Positions 38,347 through 52,204 of a DNA stretch of 60,000 nucleotides are shown here, one piece after another. A program made the translations under genes and the position numbers. The DNA lies in the NCBI RefSeq assembly GCF_037975245.1, contig NC_092567.1:20585376-20645375 (forward strand). The letters are read 5' to 3'. Each line of letters begins with the position of its first letter. Position 1 is the first letter of the stretch. A model generated the notes under the pieces. It saw only the letters and a list, made by a program, of their open reading frames with translations. It ran no database searches and was not told the origin of the DNA. The stretch comes from Apostichopus japonicus (lineage: Eukaryota; Echinodermata; Holothuroidea; Aspidochirotida; Stichopodidae).

Positions 38347-39284
38347 AAACTACAGGCTGCAACTAATTCCCTTGAATAAATGATACGTTAAAATGACATT
38401 AATCAAACTAGGAAGCAGTAATTTCATTGAAATATACAGGAAATATATTAAGTATTAAAATGTACAATTTATTCATTCATTACCAGGGCACACACTTTCG
38501 AGTAAAAACTTTACTTGACAAAAGATATCACCTTTATGACATAATTTGGTCCTGAAGAAAAGGGGCAATCTAAGCGTATGGTTGACTTATACATATCCAA
38601 ACGGAACAGAAAACAAAACAAAAAACGTAAGGAAAGGAAAGGAAGAAATAAGCCCTGCTAATGTTTCCTTTGCTTTTACAAACATTGATTCAGCTATAAA
38701 TATATTATTTGAACCACTTTTTTCTCACGAGTTTTTCCATTAAATCATTATTATCATTATGTTCGTTTGGTTTGGTATCAAATCTTTTCACAACAATATT
38801 CAGAACAAAGTGTTGAATTCTCGTTATGGTAAGTGAAATCACCCCTCTTTTGGTGCCCAATTGAAGGTGATAGCCCAATTTAAAAATAAATAAGTTCCTT
38901 TTTTTCTGTCTGGTTTCGTTATGTTTCAAACCGTGATAAGTTTATAAAAGTCCTCTTAAAATTCATTGCTTTAGAATATTTACCTTGCGGAGGCGTGAGA
39001 TTTTTCCTTTTTATTCTCATAATTAACAGACATTTGTACGTGAGGAAACTTCTTTTAAAGTAAATTTCTGTACACCATATGTAAATAGTTGAAATAAGTC
39101 TTCCACGTTCTGCATTATTGCCTGTACTTATAACTGTCGTCAGGTACTCCACACCGTTCTAAAACACTACACTGAGAAGTTGTATAATTTTCTGAGTCAG
39201 TTAGACGTTGTGTAACGTCTCTTTAGAATTGGGGAATTTTTTGCCTTATATCTCTATACAGACTATAACATGACGTTGCATGTA

Positions 39285-39286
<2 letters not shown>

Positions 39287-39370
<84 letters not shown>
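39287..39370. repeat. (TA)n-(GT)n compound microsatellite
   Basis: About 65 bases of TA passing directly into about 18 bases of GT. Confidence 0.95.
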
Positions 39371-40226
39371 TTGTGTAGGCGTCTGTGCGTGTACAGGTGG
39401 GTGTTTCGCAGTGAAGTTACTGACACAGTAAATTCTGTGACAATCTTTGATAGAAAGATGAATTACATCTCTCATTGTGGGTCTTAATGAAGTAGGGCAA
39501 AAGTCATCCAAATTTTGGTGATATCTCCCACAAGCGTTAAGATATAAACTTTGCCTTAATTTCTTCTATGAATTAGACTTGAACAATTGCAGGGTTTCGA
39601 CAACATCAAGAGTTTACAGCCCATTTAACCCTTGACCTCTTACAGTGTTCTTTGCTTTTGTAATAAAATGACAAAGGTTTCCATTATCAAATGTAGGCTC
39701 ATATTTTTTATTAGGTTACAAACAATTAAGTTCAAATTAGTTTTGCTGGATTTATTGCGACCGCAGTGGTATTTATTATAAAACGGTAGTCGACATAACT
39801 CTATCTCACGCTTGAATGAATTCCATTTATTCCAATCATTGCATTTGGATCAACCAATCACAACCGTTCACTCCAAAAGTTGACCTTTCACCTAGATAAA
39901 GTATATAGCGCCTCAAATTACGTGATTCTATAAGCCTCCATAAATATCACACAAACATTCCTATGACGTCATCGGCCCTAATTGGATATTTGGGTATTAG
40001 TTCTGGGCAGGCTACAAAGCATTTGGAATTTTAACAAATAATTTAATTTGACAACAGTCTAAATTATTCCACACCGTTATATTGAAAAGTTCCCATATCT
40101 CAACCTGAACATACAGGGTGGATTTGTATAGTATATATTAAGTCAGTATTTATATGTTTTGCTAAAGTTTCTGTGCCTACACGTTGTCCGTCTCAAACAA
40201 ATTCACACAAGAAGAGGTATAAACTA

Positions 40227-40259
<33 letters not shown>

Positions 40260-41699
40260 TGCAACTAACATACTAATAATATATGAAAATTTATAACTGC
40301 ATAGTATAAAGCTATTTGAATCAACGATCATAATCCACAATTAACATTTTCTTATTCAATGTTTTTTAATATTTTAATCCATTATTCTTTTCTTTTTGAT
40401 CAAATGTTTTGATAAAAGTGATCACCATTCCGTTGGCATAATATGGCATTGATAGACGTCCTAAATCTATAAACCAATTTATGGCATATGAAAATATCAC
40501 CAATGATATGAGATGTACCCTAAGGAACAACCTCAAGTTGTTTGATTAATCGGCGCACGATCTTTAGATATAAACTATAATGTCTTAACTTACTTTTTAA
40601 GTTATTGTGCATCGTTGAGTTCTCTTATTGTAGGCGTAAATCTCACACGTATGTGTCTTAAAGACGTTAAACTAGTAAAAAAGTTTATAAAACTCTATAG
40701 ATATATATTGGTGATACATGTGACATACGGTACTCAAATGTCATTGGCCGAGACTGCCTTTTGACGAGGGCGTGGTATGACCGGTTGTTCATGTGACCTA
40801 TTTGTTTGGATATATATACATATATATAGATAGATAGATATAGATATATATATATATAGATATAGATATATATATATATTTATATGTATATATTGCGCCG
40901 ACATATTAAATTTTAACATTTCTTATTTAGGAAGTATCTAATACATATTGATTTGATTGATATTAATGGATATTGATTGCAAGCTTGTATACAAGTGTTG
41001 ATGAATATGCTTGTATTTGAAGTGAAAAAGTTCTATGACAACAACAAGAAAGTATACTCTCCCTACCCTCTCTCCCTCCCTTCCCCATCCCCATTCCCAT
41101 AACCCCCTCACGCACACACAACCGTCATCAGCATCATGTGTATAGCATCTGTTCCCTTTCCAACAGATTCGTTATACTCAATTGACGCAAACATCGTCAT
41201 TATCATTCATAACATTACAGTCTCGACGTTAAGAGGACTAGGGGTTGAGAGTGGATCAAATTGTTTGGTTACGTGTCCAGGCTTTATCCTTGCGCGACTT
41301 TTTGTTTTACCAACAAAATAGTACGTGCAGAATTCCCCACTATGATTCTTAATTACATTTTCCTGGACATTCTAACAATTAAGATGGTTTACCTACAGTT
41401 GCCGATTGTGTGTATAGAAAGGATTCTATACTTAATGCTCCCCTCTCCCGTTCCCCATTGTCGATTTCCATAAGTATCAAATTAACCTGAAATATATTGG
41501 GGGTAATTTTAGAAAGGAATAGGAAATGCATTTAGCTGTATGATATATGTATAAAATGTCCATATGCCTCTCGGAATATTTCCTTTCAAATGAATGAAAC
41601 GGAAATGGCTTATTATGATACCATTCATCAAAATAATGACTGTCAAAGTAATACAAATTGTCAGTAAATCTTACCAAACATGAAGTGGTTGTTCACAGT

Positions 41700-41843
<144 letters not shown>

Positions 41844-42743
41844 CTGTGGTCAATTGCAAAATTGAATAATACTCATTAGATTTGTGGAAATTGTTTTACA
41901 AACTAAAATCGCTGCTTTCAGTTTAACGACGCTCTCTTTATTTATATTTAATAAGACAACAATGAAAGAAACAATAAACAAACAAAAAATGAATCCATTC
42001 TCACAAAGAGAAACAAAAAAACGTTTTGAACACGAACGAAAAATGAAAAAATCATAACCGATACCGCACACAATCAATACACATCACGATATGTCTATGA
42101 CTTATAGCTATACTGGAAAATTACTGAAAAATGAAATTTATCTATAAAATTTAAAAAAACATGATCATGTATTTTCGAAAGATTGTGACACGAACTTGTG
42201 TAGAAAAAGCACTTTTTTGAAGGTTAACATAAACAATAAATTTTTCGAGGAAATGGTATGTATTTAGTTCTTTAACTCTTTTCTTTCTCTCACTCGGTGA
42301 AGTGAGTAATGTTCACTTTCTACACGTTTTGATTCGTTAAAGCAACATTACGATTAGCTTGTGCTTATTTTAAGGCTACAATTGTATCAAATTTGAATGG
42401 GAAATTCCATTAAAATAAAGTCAGATTTTTTTCCCCCGTCTCTTTGTTTCTACTGAAAAGATTACTACTTTTAGGGAGTTAATCTGTTTTTAGAGCACAA
42501 TAATTGTCGCCCAGATAACTATGTTAGACGAACATTAATCACGTGCCAACATACATGAAAGTAAAAACAAAAAATTTTTCTTTACGAATGGTTTTTAAAT
42601 TTAACTGACCTAAGTAACTATCAATGTAGAGTGCAGCCGCTTTAAACGGAGATTGGTTTTGGTTTCCTTGGTAACCACTTCCGGCCTAAATTGCAAAACT
42701 CATACTGTTAGCCTGTTACATTATTTGTCGATATAAGTGGTTA

Positions 42744-42830
42744 AACCTACAGAAGACTTCCTTTTACTGGTTTCGAATCTCTGGATATACAATAATTAGC
42801 GATAGCCCATGTTGGTTAGGGCGACCAGAT
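42744..42830 (+). repeat. Degenerate SINE family B remnant
   Basis: It reads CCTACAGAAGACTTCC, ACTGGTTTCGAATCTCTGGA, TATACAATAATTAGC and GTTGGTTAGGGCGACC, paralleling the 5' part of the copy at 56890-57000 with substitutions. The B box and tail are not recognisable. Confidence 0.55.
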
Positions 42831-43914
42831 GTAGAGCGAGGCGAGGCGAGGTGGGGGAGGTGTGTGTGTGAGAGGAGGGGTGGGGAGGAGTGGGGAAATA
42901 TCAGTGTAGGCTGGATATTTTTTAACATCTAAGGTAAATAATAAGCTAATTTGAACACGACATGTGGAGACAAATCCGAATTCCACTTCAGTTGTTGGCT
43001 TTGTGTATGTATGGTTTCCGAAGTGTGATATTTCCCTCAGTGTGTGTTTAATATTTCAAACAAACTAATGAATTAATGAATTACGACCTCACTCACATTT
43101 GACCCAAGAAAGATAACGTTGAGTCATTACGACGTCTGTGGTATGCACCGACCCCCCCCCCCTCGCCCCGCACCCTCCCAATCACTTCCTACTGAGTTTA
43201 CCTTCTATCAAAATAGTTAATAACTTTTCTTGAAGCTTTAGAAGTAATGCATTTGATAAAAAAATCTGAGAGATTTCTGATAGTTGACTTAAAATAGAGC
43301 GATGTCAATAATTCGGTTTTGTTGATAAACATGTGCCGGTGACCATTTTCACCCCTAGTTTATAGCTCACGTTTTATGGCATGTTTGCTAAGGTTTTTAC
43401 GTACATTAATCCTATCAGTTATAAACAGTTTACATCGTTAGAATTCTCTATGGCTTCGAAACGATCGGTTTAATGAGACCATTACAAAGTTATCCATTAG
43501 TGAGTCTATGATAAACAATCGATTGTTGTCTCTAATTAAAGAAACATGAATTTATCACGAAATTCGTGAGTATCAATTTTGTTTTTAACTTTCCGGCTTG
43601 TGATTCGTCTTACTTGATTGGTAATTCTAATAAAATATTTAAAAAAAAACATGGCAGGTTCTGGGATTCGGAAACTATACTGCATATAACCCTATACTTG
43701 TAAACACTAGAAGAGGGTAATGAGGGGTGGGTGTGGGGAGGGGTTCAGGTGGTAGAGGCATTGGTGAAGCGAGAGGAGATGGAGAGGAATGGCTGTAAAG
43801 TGTAGTGTATATCTCCCATCATACATTGCCTTCTCATGAAGAGACAAGTATGTAATCACATTAGACTTCGGGTCACCTTCTACGGTGTTACTAAAATTAA
43901 AGCGCCGAATCGGA

Positions 43915-44370
43915 AGGAGGGGTAAGAGTTAGTGGGTAGGATATGGGTTATGGGGTAGGGGTGGGGTTAAGGTCAGAGTTACAGTCAGGGTGTTTGAATT
44001 CAGGGGGTCGGGTGGGTTGGTGCTAGTGGTTGAGGTATTGGTTCCGGGTTGGGGTTTGCTTATGTTTAAAGGTTGGGGCTTTGAGTACATGATAGGTCAG
44101 AGTAGGGCGTAGGGGTTCGGGATAGGTTGCAGGGATGAATGAGATGAATGAGAGGGGAGAATGAGATGTGGGGGGGGGTGTGGGGGTTGAGATCAGGGTC
44201 ACAGTTAGGGTGTATCAGCTCAGGTGGTTGTGTGGGTTGGGGCGAGGGGTTGTTGCATGGGTTCCAAGTTATGGTTAAGGGGCAGAACGTATGGGTTAGG
44301 GATGGGAAGCAGGGTTTAGGGATAGAGAAAAGGGGTAGGGGTAGGAACATGATGTAAGGGTAACAGAGGT
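43915..44370 (+). repeat. G-rich, telomere-like block with 220-bp duplication
   Basis: Strong strand asymmetry: the plus strand is rich in GGGT, GGTTA and GGGTAGG and poor in C. GGTCAGAGTTACAGTCAGGG at 43971 recurs as GATCAGGGTCACAGTTAGGG at 44191, a 220-base period. GGGTTAGGG also occurs once near 44297. The many G-runs could form quadruplexes. The Pro-rich minus-strand frame across it is an artefact. Confidence 0.7.
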
Positions 44371-45593
44371 GAGGTGTCTGGAAGTGGGATTAGTCAAATG
44401 AAAACCCAAGCTGGTATACGCATACCTGAGCAGTAACGAATGCAAAAAAAAAAGTTGCTAGACGTTTATCGTTTTTTCCCCCATAGGTCTTACCGGTTAT
44501 ATTTCTTTAAAGATTGTTGAATTCAAACAAGCTAATGATTTTTTAACATTGTTTAGATTTTAGAACCATGAACAAATATACAAGTGAATGTATACAACAC
44601 AAGGTGAAGTTTCGCCATATAAATTTATGGGATTTTTATTTTCACGGCCGCCTTGGATCTCATCATGTATGTAAATAATAAATATACGACAATGAAGAAA
44701 GGCTGCCTATTTTAAAGAACCCCCCCCCCCCGCACCACCACAACCACAGCAAATAAAAGAGAAAAGTAAACATGGCATTTCTCTGATATTAATGATATCA
44801 TATTTGAGGTTATGTCTTTCTTGGAACCGTAAATTCTTGACACAAAAGTGTTTTTGCCAAAGATACATATGTTGTTGTCATGGGCACATCAAAAGTCCTA
44901 ACAGTTCTTTGCTGCCACTCGAAAATAAAGGCATATTTATTCTTGTTTCAAACAGATAATCAACCGCAATGTTTCTTAGAATTATATAAGAATAAATACC
45001 TCCCCCACGCCCCCTGCCCCCAAAGCAAAAACAGAAGCAAATCAAATCCAATAAACATGACAACTAAATCAATACGTAAGTGAAAAAAAGTAACCACTTC
45101 TAAATACGACTTTGGGAAAGTTTTAACATGACTTGGCATATGGATATAAATATTTTGTTGGGGTACACGAATTTCGTTTGTAATTATTGTTGGTTTTTTT
45201 AATATGATTTCTTATGGTCAGTTTGTTTTTAGAATAGGTCAAGACACTGTATACATCATAGTTACCAGCAAAGAAAAATGAATTTAATGAATATAAAATC
45301 TTGTGTTTGAAATGGATGTTCACTTTGTACTGGTTAGGTCATTTTTCTTCCAATTAACGTACAAACTAAACGTAAGCAAAGATAAAGGAAGCTGAATTGA
45401 AACAAATACACTAAAATATGTTACATGCAAATAAACTCTAGGTTATACAAGACAGAGAAAGACTTTTGCTTATTTCTTTTCACCTAGTAGTTGAAATCCT
45501 TGGAAATGGGGGGGAGGGGGGGGGAAACAATAGATGTATTGTATTTTAACTGTTTGTTATTAAGCTAACCCCCTCCCTTCCCCTCCGCACCCT

Positions 45594-45722
45594 TATATAT
45601 GGAAACACGATTTAATTAAGAATATATATATATATACCGTATATATATATGTATATATATATATATATATATAATTATATATATATATATATATTCTTAA
45701 TTAAGTTGTGTTTCCATATATA
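45594..45722. repeat. Inverted repeat around a TA-rich centre
   Basis: The left arm TATATATGGAAACACGATTT, then AATTAAGAATATAT, is mirrored on the right by ATATATTCTTAATTAA, then GTTGTGTTTCCATATATA. The arms of about 35 bases differ at one or two positions. It could be a small palindromic element or an extruding cruciform. Confidence 0.7.
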
Positions 45723-48700
45723 TCTATATAATGTCACCTAATAAAATTGTAACATGTTCTTTCTTTAAATGTTTTCGTTGTGTTTAAAACCTTATCAACC
45801 TTACCTCCCCATACTTGTAAAACCCAAGAGATGCGATATGATACAGTCTATAAGCTATAAGAAGAGAGAAAATTTAGTTTCCATCAACGGGCAATCTCAT
45901 GGATACTCCTCCCAGCTTCAATTATCAACAACTGAGTTATTAAGATATCTAAAGCTTGTGTCGAAGTAATATCTTACACCTTTTATGTATACTGAATGTC
46001 AAAATTTATTACAATTACTGAACATCACATCCGACATTAATAACATATTCATAAAGATTATCGTTTGTTATTTCGAAGAAATATCTCAATCTTACAAAAT
46101 TTGATCAAAGTAACCAACCGAAATAAAATAAAAAGTGAGGGGGGGGGAGAGATAACCAAAGGGCACAGTTAATACTTCTATTTTCATTCTGAATTTTTAC
46201 AACTGAAGTTCAGATAAAACTTTAACGGTTCTGATGAATGTTTTCATGTTTATTTTTTGGGGGTGGCGGGGGATGGGGGTAGGGAGATAATTTTGCCTTA
46301 ATACTTGTCGGTATATATGCATGCAATAACGAATCTCTATTGCTGTTTTATAGCTTTTCTATTCCTCTAGAGATACGACTAGTGATTGGTCGGTTTAACT
46401 TTATCTATCGAAGACGTCAATGAAGTCTTGTGATATTGGTTAGGATAACTTCTTGTGCCTGGGTTGCTACCTTTTACGACGAGAGTAACTCAGTGCCGGA
46501 GATTTATAATGCAATGCCACAAAATGTGTATAAATATATTAAGATCCCAGTATCATTGCGATGTCATTCAATGTCAAATGCAATATCGCGATTTAAATTT
46601 TAGGTACGACTGGTATATTATAATTGACAAGATCGACGATATCGCGAGGTATCATTAAACGCAATCGTATATTAACGATATCACTATATACCCAATCGTA
46701 TTCAATATCTGTGAGGTATACTTAAGAAACTTTATCATTCTATTCTTATCTCTCGATGATATGACGTGTTAGCAGACAAGTACAGCAAAGATTATATACA
46801 GCAGAATGAGAAAGCTGAAATTGTTTCCCTTCGCACCTTTATGAAAACTGACACGATGAAAGGAGGGGGTGGGGTATATAGTTGTTCAAGTTAACTTCTC
46901 GACTTTAAGTCTCTTTTGATTATTTTTACCCAAACTACGAATCATTGACGCAAGCAAAAAGGGGGGGGGGAATCAGTTATGAGAAAACGATCAGTGGGGG
47001 GATTTTTTTATACGATCAGTCGGAGAAGAATTCTACCACTCCGCCCGTCCCAGGACGCTCTTATATAGGTTTCGGATCCTGAGGGTGTAGGGGTGTATCA
47101 CACCCCCACCTCTTCCAGCCTCACACAAATTCAAAATATTTATTATCCCAACCTTGCTTCGTAGATCTATATAGAGCTAATTTTATAATCTAAATATGCT
47201 TCAGAATGGATCATTTGATGTCTAAACTTTGTGTATACATCGGAATTGACTTCTAAGACCCAAGGGCCACACCCCCTCTTTTAAAAAATATCAGAGAAGC
47301 CTCTGGCCCTTCCATAAAGGTTCATGCCTTCACCTGCATTCAGTCAGTTTGGCCGCCCCAAAACATTGTAATCCTTCACGTCACTGTTCTGACCCCTCAT
47401 TTTAACTAAAACAAACAATAAAATCCGATATTCAGAGCTGAACGAATTAACTTCCGTTAGAACAATACCATAGGTGATCCTATAATTTGGATCAACATTT
47501 GTTTAAACCGTCAATACCTTTCTTCATATTAATTAATGTGTCGGCGGACAGGCACCCTTTTTCTTCAGGTTATAGGAAAGCCATCCGCACCAAAATAAAG
47601 TAAAAGACCAACAGAAAGAGAACTAATAAATGAACGAGTAAACTAAATATCTGTATGATGTGTATATAGTTTTGGGCTGACACTTTTTTAAAAGTGATAT
47701 TCAAAGATTATTTGAAGAGGCCAAAGATCAATATGTCTTTTATCGCAAAGTAAAGTTCACGGGTTGTAGTCGAAATGACGTCATCTCATGGGCAAGACTG
47801 GAAATGAATGATTATAAATATAGAAACGGAAGCTAAGGAACAAATTTCGTCACTGAACCCACTGAACCAAGAACTGGTTTATACTATATATAAAGGCCGT
47901 CATTCACAAAGTCACTGACATGAATATTCATGAAATATAGTTTCGATTGAACTTTCCAATCTGCCGGAAGTTACGTTATCAATCTATGGCAAGAATGTAC
48001 ACGAAACCGGACACGGAAAATGATAGCTTCGATTGTAAAGGCATTTTCAATATTTAAAAAAGGACAAAAAAAAAAAAAAAACAGGGAGCGAAAATTAAAC
48101 GAAAATTGAATAGAGTATTATTATTTGCAACTGTTAACTTGTTTTAAAAAAATATGTTCAAACAATAATAGGTTTCGGAGGGGGTTGGGGGGGTGGTCGA
48201 TTATGTATTTCGGTGCTGCAGTCATTGTTTTCTCAACAAAAGCTACTAGCCAGAATTTCTAGTACACTCGAGTACAACATCATGAGTACGAGTACCACAT
48301 GGATATCCAAATACAATTTAAATATTCATAAGCGTGCATTATGAATTCAAAATCATGCACTGTTCAAGATGCAATGAGTAAGTACACAACTCCATATATA
48401 AGGGAGGGAGAGCACCAGTATACATATAAAACTATGGCAAAATGCGAGTAGCATAACGTACTCACTTTAAGTCTGATATAACCTACCGAAATCACGATAC
48501 AGTTACCGCATAATACGATAATAAACTAAAAAGGCGGAGATTAAAAATTGCAAAAATAAAAACGTTCACTATATGTTACAGCTGGTCAGATACAGCTTAC
48601 CTTCAATTTCTTGCAGAAATATAAGCATTAGTATGAAATAACATAAATGTGCAAAGATGGAATGATATGAATCATGTCATTAGAAAGTGGAGCATCCTCT

Positions 48701-49318
48701 CTGAAATCTAATTTTAGAAGCCATATAATTATAGATATTTAAGTTAGATATGAGCTCATTCAGCCAATAAAATATATGATACGTGACGCCAAAAAGAAAT
48801 ATTAAATAATAACATGGCTCTGACGCGTTTATGTTTATGTTGAATTACCATTTCATCATCAAGTCATGTAAGCGTTCTCAATGTTATATTTTTAATATAA
48901 CATTTACGTGAAGGGACTATACTGTTCAACTCAAGACAGAGAATTGTTATGTCCCACAAATTTTCATGCCATTTTATAATATTTTAATAGACGAAAACGT
49001 TTACATCCCCCCCCCCCCCTCATAATTTCATCCTTGTTTGTCCGATGTTGGTTGACTAAAAGAAGGATAATATAGGGCTTAACTTTCCATTAAACATTAT
49101 CTTTTTTTCCCCTCTCTTTTCTTTTAACTTCACTGTGTATCTTAACCCAGAAGAAATTTTGTGTCCCTCAAATTTTAATGTCATTTAATTTTCTTCATTG
49201 GTACATCATTCTTGCCCAACTATACATCTTTCCGTGTCCTATTTGGCTGACTAGACGTACAAGAATATACTTTTCCGTTAAAATCATTTTCTCTCTCTCT
49301 CATAAACTATACCCTCTG

Positions 49319-49369
49319 TATCCCTTTGTATCCCCTTGTATCCCCTTGTATCCCTTTGTATCCCTTTGT
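49319..49369. repeat. 10-bp minisatellite, about five units
   Basis: Tandem TATCCC(T/C)TTG units. Confidence 0.85.
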
Positions 49370-50557
49370 CCGAATCACCAGAAGAAATTTCGCGTACAAC
49401 AAATTTTGACTTCAGTTTATATTGTTCTTATTGGTACAACGTTCTTGTCTAATAACATACTTCCTAGTCGAGTTTGGTTGACTAAAAGTGAGTGAACCTG
49501 TACGTTTCCATCAAACATTCAGCCCCACTCCCCTCTCTCTATCTCCATCTCCATCTGTCTTGAAATTCGCTGCGTAACAGCATAACCAGAAAAATGTGTG
49601 ACGAAGTCACTGACAGAAAAGCGACTTTAATAGCCAAAGAAGTAGCACAGATCCTACGGGCTTGATGATCTGGATAGATAAATATGTCAGAAAATGACGA
49701 TTTTTTTTTTCTCGCACAAAACTTGGAACTTTAATATAATACTGAATTGGTTACACTTCATTCATATCAGATGAACAGTAAAATACGTTACTCTGTTTTT
49801 CTGAGTATTGTATTTTGGTTCTGGTCTATTTTTTAGAGAAAGAAAATACCCCCCCCCCTCACCAAACGAAACATATTGAAGATACATGCATGTTCGAATC
49901 ATCCCCCCCCCCCACCCTCAAAAAAAAAATAACCCACAAAACCCACAAACAAACAAACTAGATACCCTATTTTATGTCATCATCGGGAGTAAAAAAAAAC
50001 TTTTTTTTGTTTATAGATTAGATCAGATTCTGGGACGAAATTGAGTGTATTCATGTTGTTCTACTTCTTGTTAAGGAGTCATGGTTATTTTCGATACGAT
50101 AAACTTGCAGCCGAATGCCGATAGGTATAATATAAAGATTCAGATAGCCCATTTCCGGTTACCTGAAAAGAAGATATTTTTGGTTGTCTTTATTGGCTAA
50201 CATTATTATACTGAAAGGTTGTACCAAAGACATGAAGAACTTATTTAGAACAACTTATCAAAAAAATGTTATATGTCAGTTGTTCTGGAATGTATAAGCA
50301 AAAAAGGAGAAGCAAAAAAGGGAGGCACTTTGACCGCAGACAATTATGTTTAAACAAAATATACATTTATGACTGGGTAAGAAGGCATACTGTCAAGTAC
50401 CGTACCATATATGTTACAGAATGATGAAAAAGGCACGCGCATACCTATACACCCACGCACAAATTGAACGCACGCACGCACATACACACACCCATACACC
50501 CACGCACAAATTCAAGCATAACAAACATGGACGTGGTGGCCGTTGTGGCTTGCCAGA

Positions 50558-50798
50558 GACGGATGTAGGATTTTGAAAAGGAGGGTTGTCAACATGGGGC
50601 TGTTAAAGTAGACCCATAGTTAGGGTAGGGGGCGGTCTGGGATCCTTCCCCAGATACAAAGGTTAAAATTTTCAAGACAGAGAAAATGGCGCATTCCGAG
50701 GCATATAGTTAGGCTAGTAAACTAGGTCTACAAGCACGGATGCTAAAAATTATGTTTCTATGCACACTCCCCCCCCCCCCCTTGTATCCGTGCCTCGA
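50558..50798. mobile_element. Possible non-autonomous transposon with ACGGAT ends
   Basis: The left end GAGACGGATGTAGG and right end (complement) GAGGCACGGATACAAGG resemble each other and hAT ends of the CAGAGGCGGATC type. A C-run lies just inside the right end. No target-site duplication was found, so this is tentative. Confidence 0.35.
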
Positions 50799-52088
50799 TA
50801 TCATGCGATGTATACACTTTCGGCTCCTTATTAAATATATCAGCAATTTTCAGAATATGGTACCGATGTTTACTTTATTTATCATCAATACTTTGTGATT
50901 GGAGAAGGCCCACAGGCCTATACCTCGTTGAAAGAAAAACTCCTCTCAATTAAGTTCTTTCCCTCCTTACGCCAACCCTACCTCTTAACTTCAATATGGG
51001 GGTTAACTATATGTAACATCGATTCAACACTTAAGTAGAAACAAATTTAAAGCACCACATTTACACAAAAACAAAATATGAGTTAGATAATTGTGATGAG
51101 AACCCCTTCCCTCACCTGTTCCCTAACGTAACCATTCCCTACACCCTATACTACACCTTCTGCTCTCCCCTGCCATATCCTACCGTCTCCCTCTATACCA
51201 AACCTCCCCCTCTCCTACACCAAGATAATTAAATGAAAACTAACCAACTGTACCTCTTCCATTATATACTCCCACCCCTCCACCCCTCTGTCCCAATGTA
51301 AAACAACTTCAAATCAAATTTAGTAATTAAATGTACTGTTATATGCACTAGAAGTATTTCCATCGGCTTACTGCAACCTGAACAATGAAGCTTTAATATC
51401 TTTAGTTTGCTTGTGTTTATCTCGATCTGGTATATTTGAAAGATCCAGAATTCGTTCTTCTTGTTCTTTCGTTTTTTGCAACTAATCATCATTCGTCTAT
51501 AACTATATACTTTTAAGAAATAAACATACTTTAAGAAATCTCCACCTTTGTTGAAGTCATATGTTTCTTCGTAAGTCAAAGTCCCTCCCTTGTAGAAAAG
51601 TCTAGCACTTAAATTATACGGCACAACCGAAATATTAGTTTACGTGTGGTGGTTATACCATAATATACAGTGACTCATATCTTTGGTATGGCGTTCAAAA
51701 TAAACATAAGAACGATGTAAGGTTATATATCCAATTTCAAACCCTGAATACCAAACTTACTATTTTATCGAGTAATACCCTCTCCCCATCCCACGCCCTC
51801 CCCTTCCCCTCCCTTCCCTTCCCTTCCTTAAACTATAACGCATCGTCATTTTGATTAAATCTGATAGAGATCTTTATTCAGACTTTATTCTTCTCCAAAT
51901 AGCTATACGAAAGGTATTATTCTGTTGGGTTTGATATCATAATAGCTTTATAATTCATGTCAGAAGACGGCCATTTTGTCTTTGGTCAATTATGTGATGT
52001 TCATAAAATGCCATTATAGGAGGAGAGTCTAAAATCTCTTAGTGTCCCAATTTGACTTTGTTTCGTTTCATGTATTCATGCAGGTAGA

Positions 52089-52181
52089 ACCAAGCAGGTA
52101 GCTCATTGGTTAAACATTCACCAAGCTGGTAGCTCATTGGTTAAACATTCACCAAGCTGATAGCTCATTGGTTAAACATTC
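52089..52181 (+). repeat. 31-bp triplication of a tRNA-like A-box segment
   Basis: Three 31-base units, each ACCAAGC(A/T)G(G/A) then TAGCTCATTGGTTAAACATTC, at 52089, 52120 and 52151. TAGCTCATTGGTTA is a good Pol III A box. A weak B-box-like AGTTCGTGG follows at about 52198. It looks like a tRNA-derived SINE head with a triplicated A box. Confidence 0.85.
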
Positions 52182-52204
52182 AAGCATTTGTAAGTCAGTT
52201 CGTG

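Larger units (their letters stand above)
44371..52088. other. Non-coding stretch with dispersed C/G runs
   Basis: No gene could be supported. Contains the inverted repeat at 45594-45722, the 10-bp repeat at 49319-49369, and G/C runs at about 44720, 45510-45525, 46139, 46961, 48188, 49007, 49850, 49903 and 50769. A possible transposon with imperfect ACGGATxxA ends spans about 50558-50798. Confidence 0.45.

Noticed and set aside
51262-51624. 120-codon minus-strand ORF
   Set aside because: AT-rich Lys/Ile/Tyr composition typical of random frames; no motif seen.
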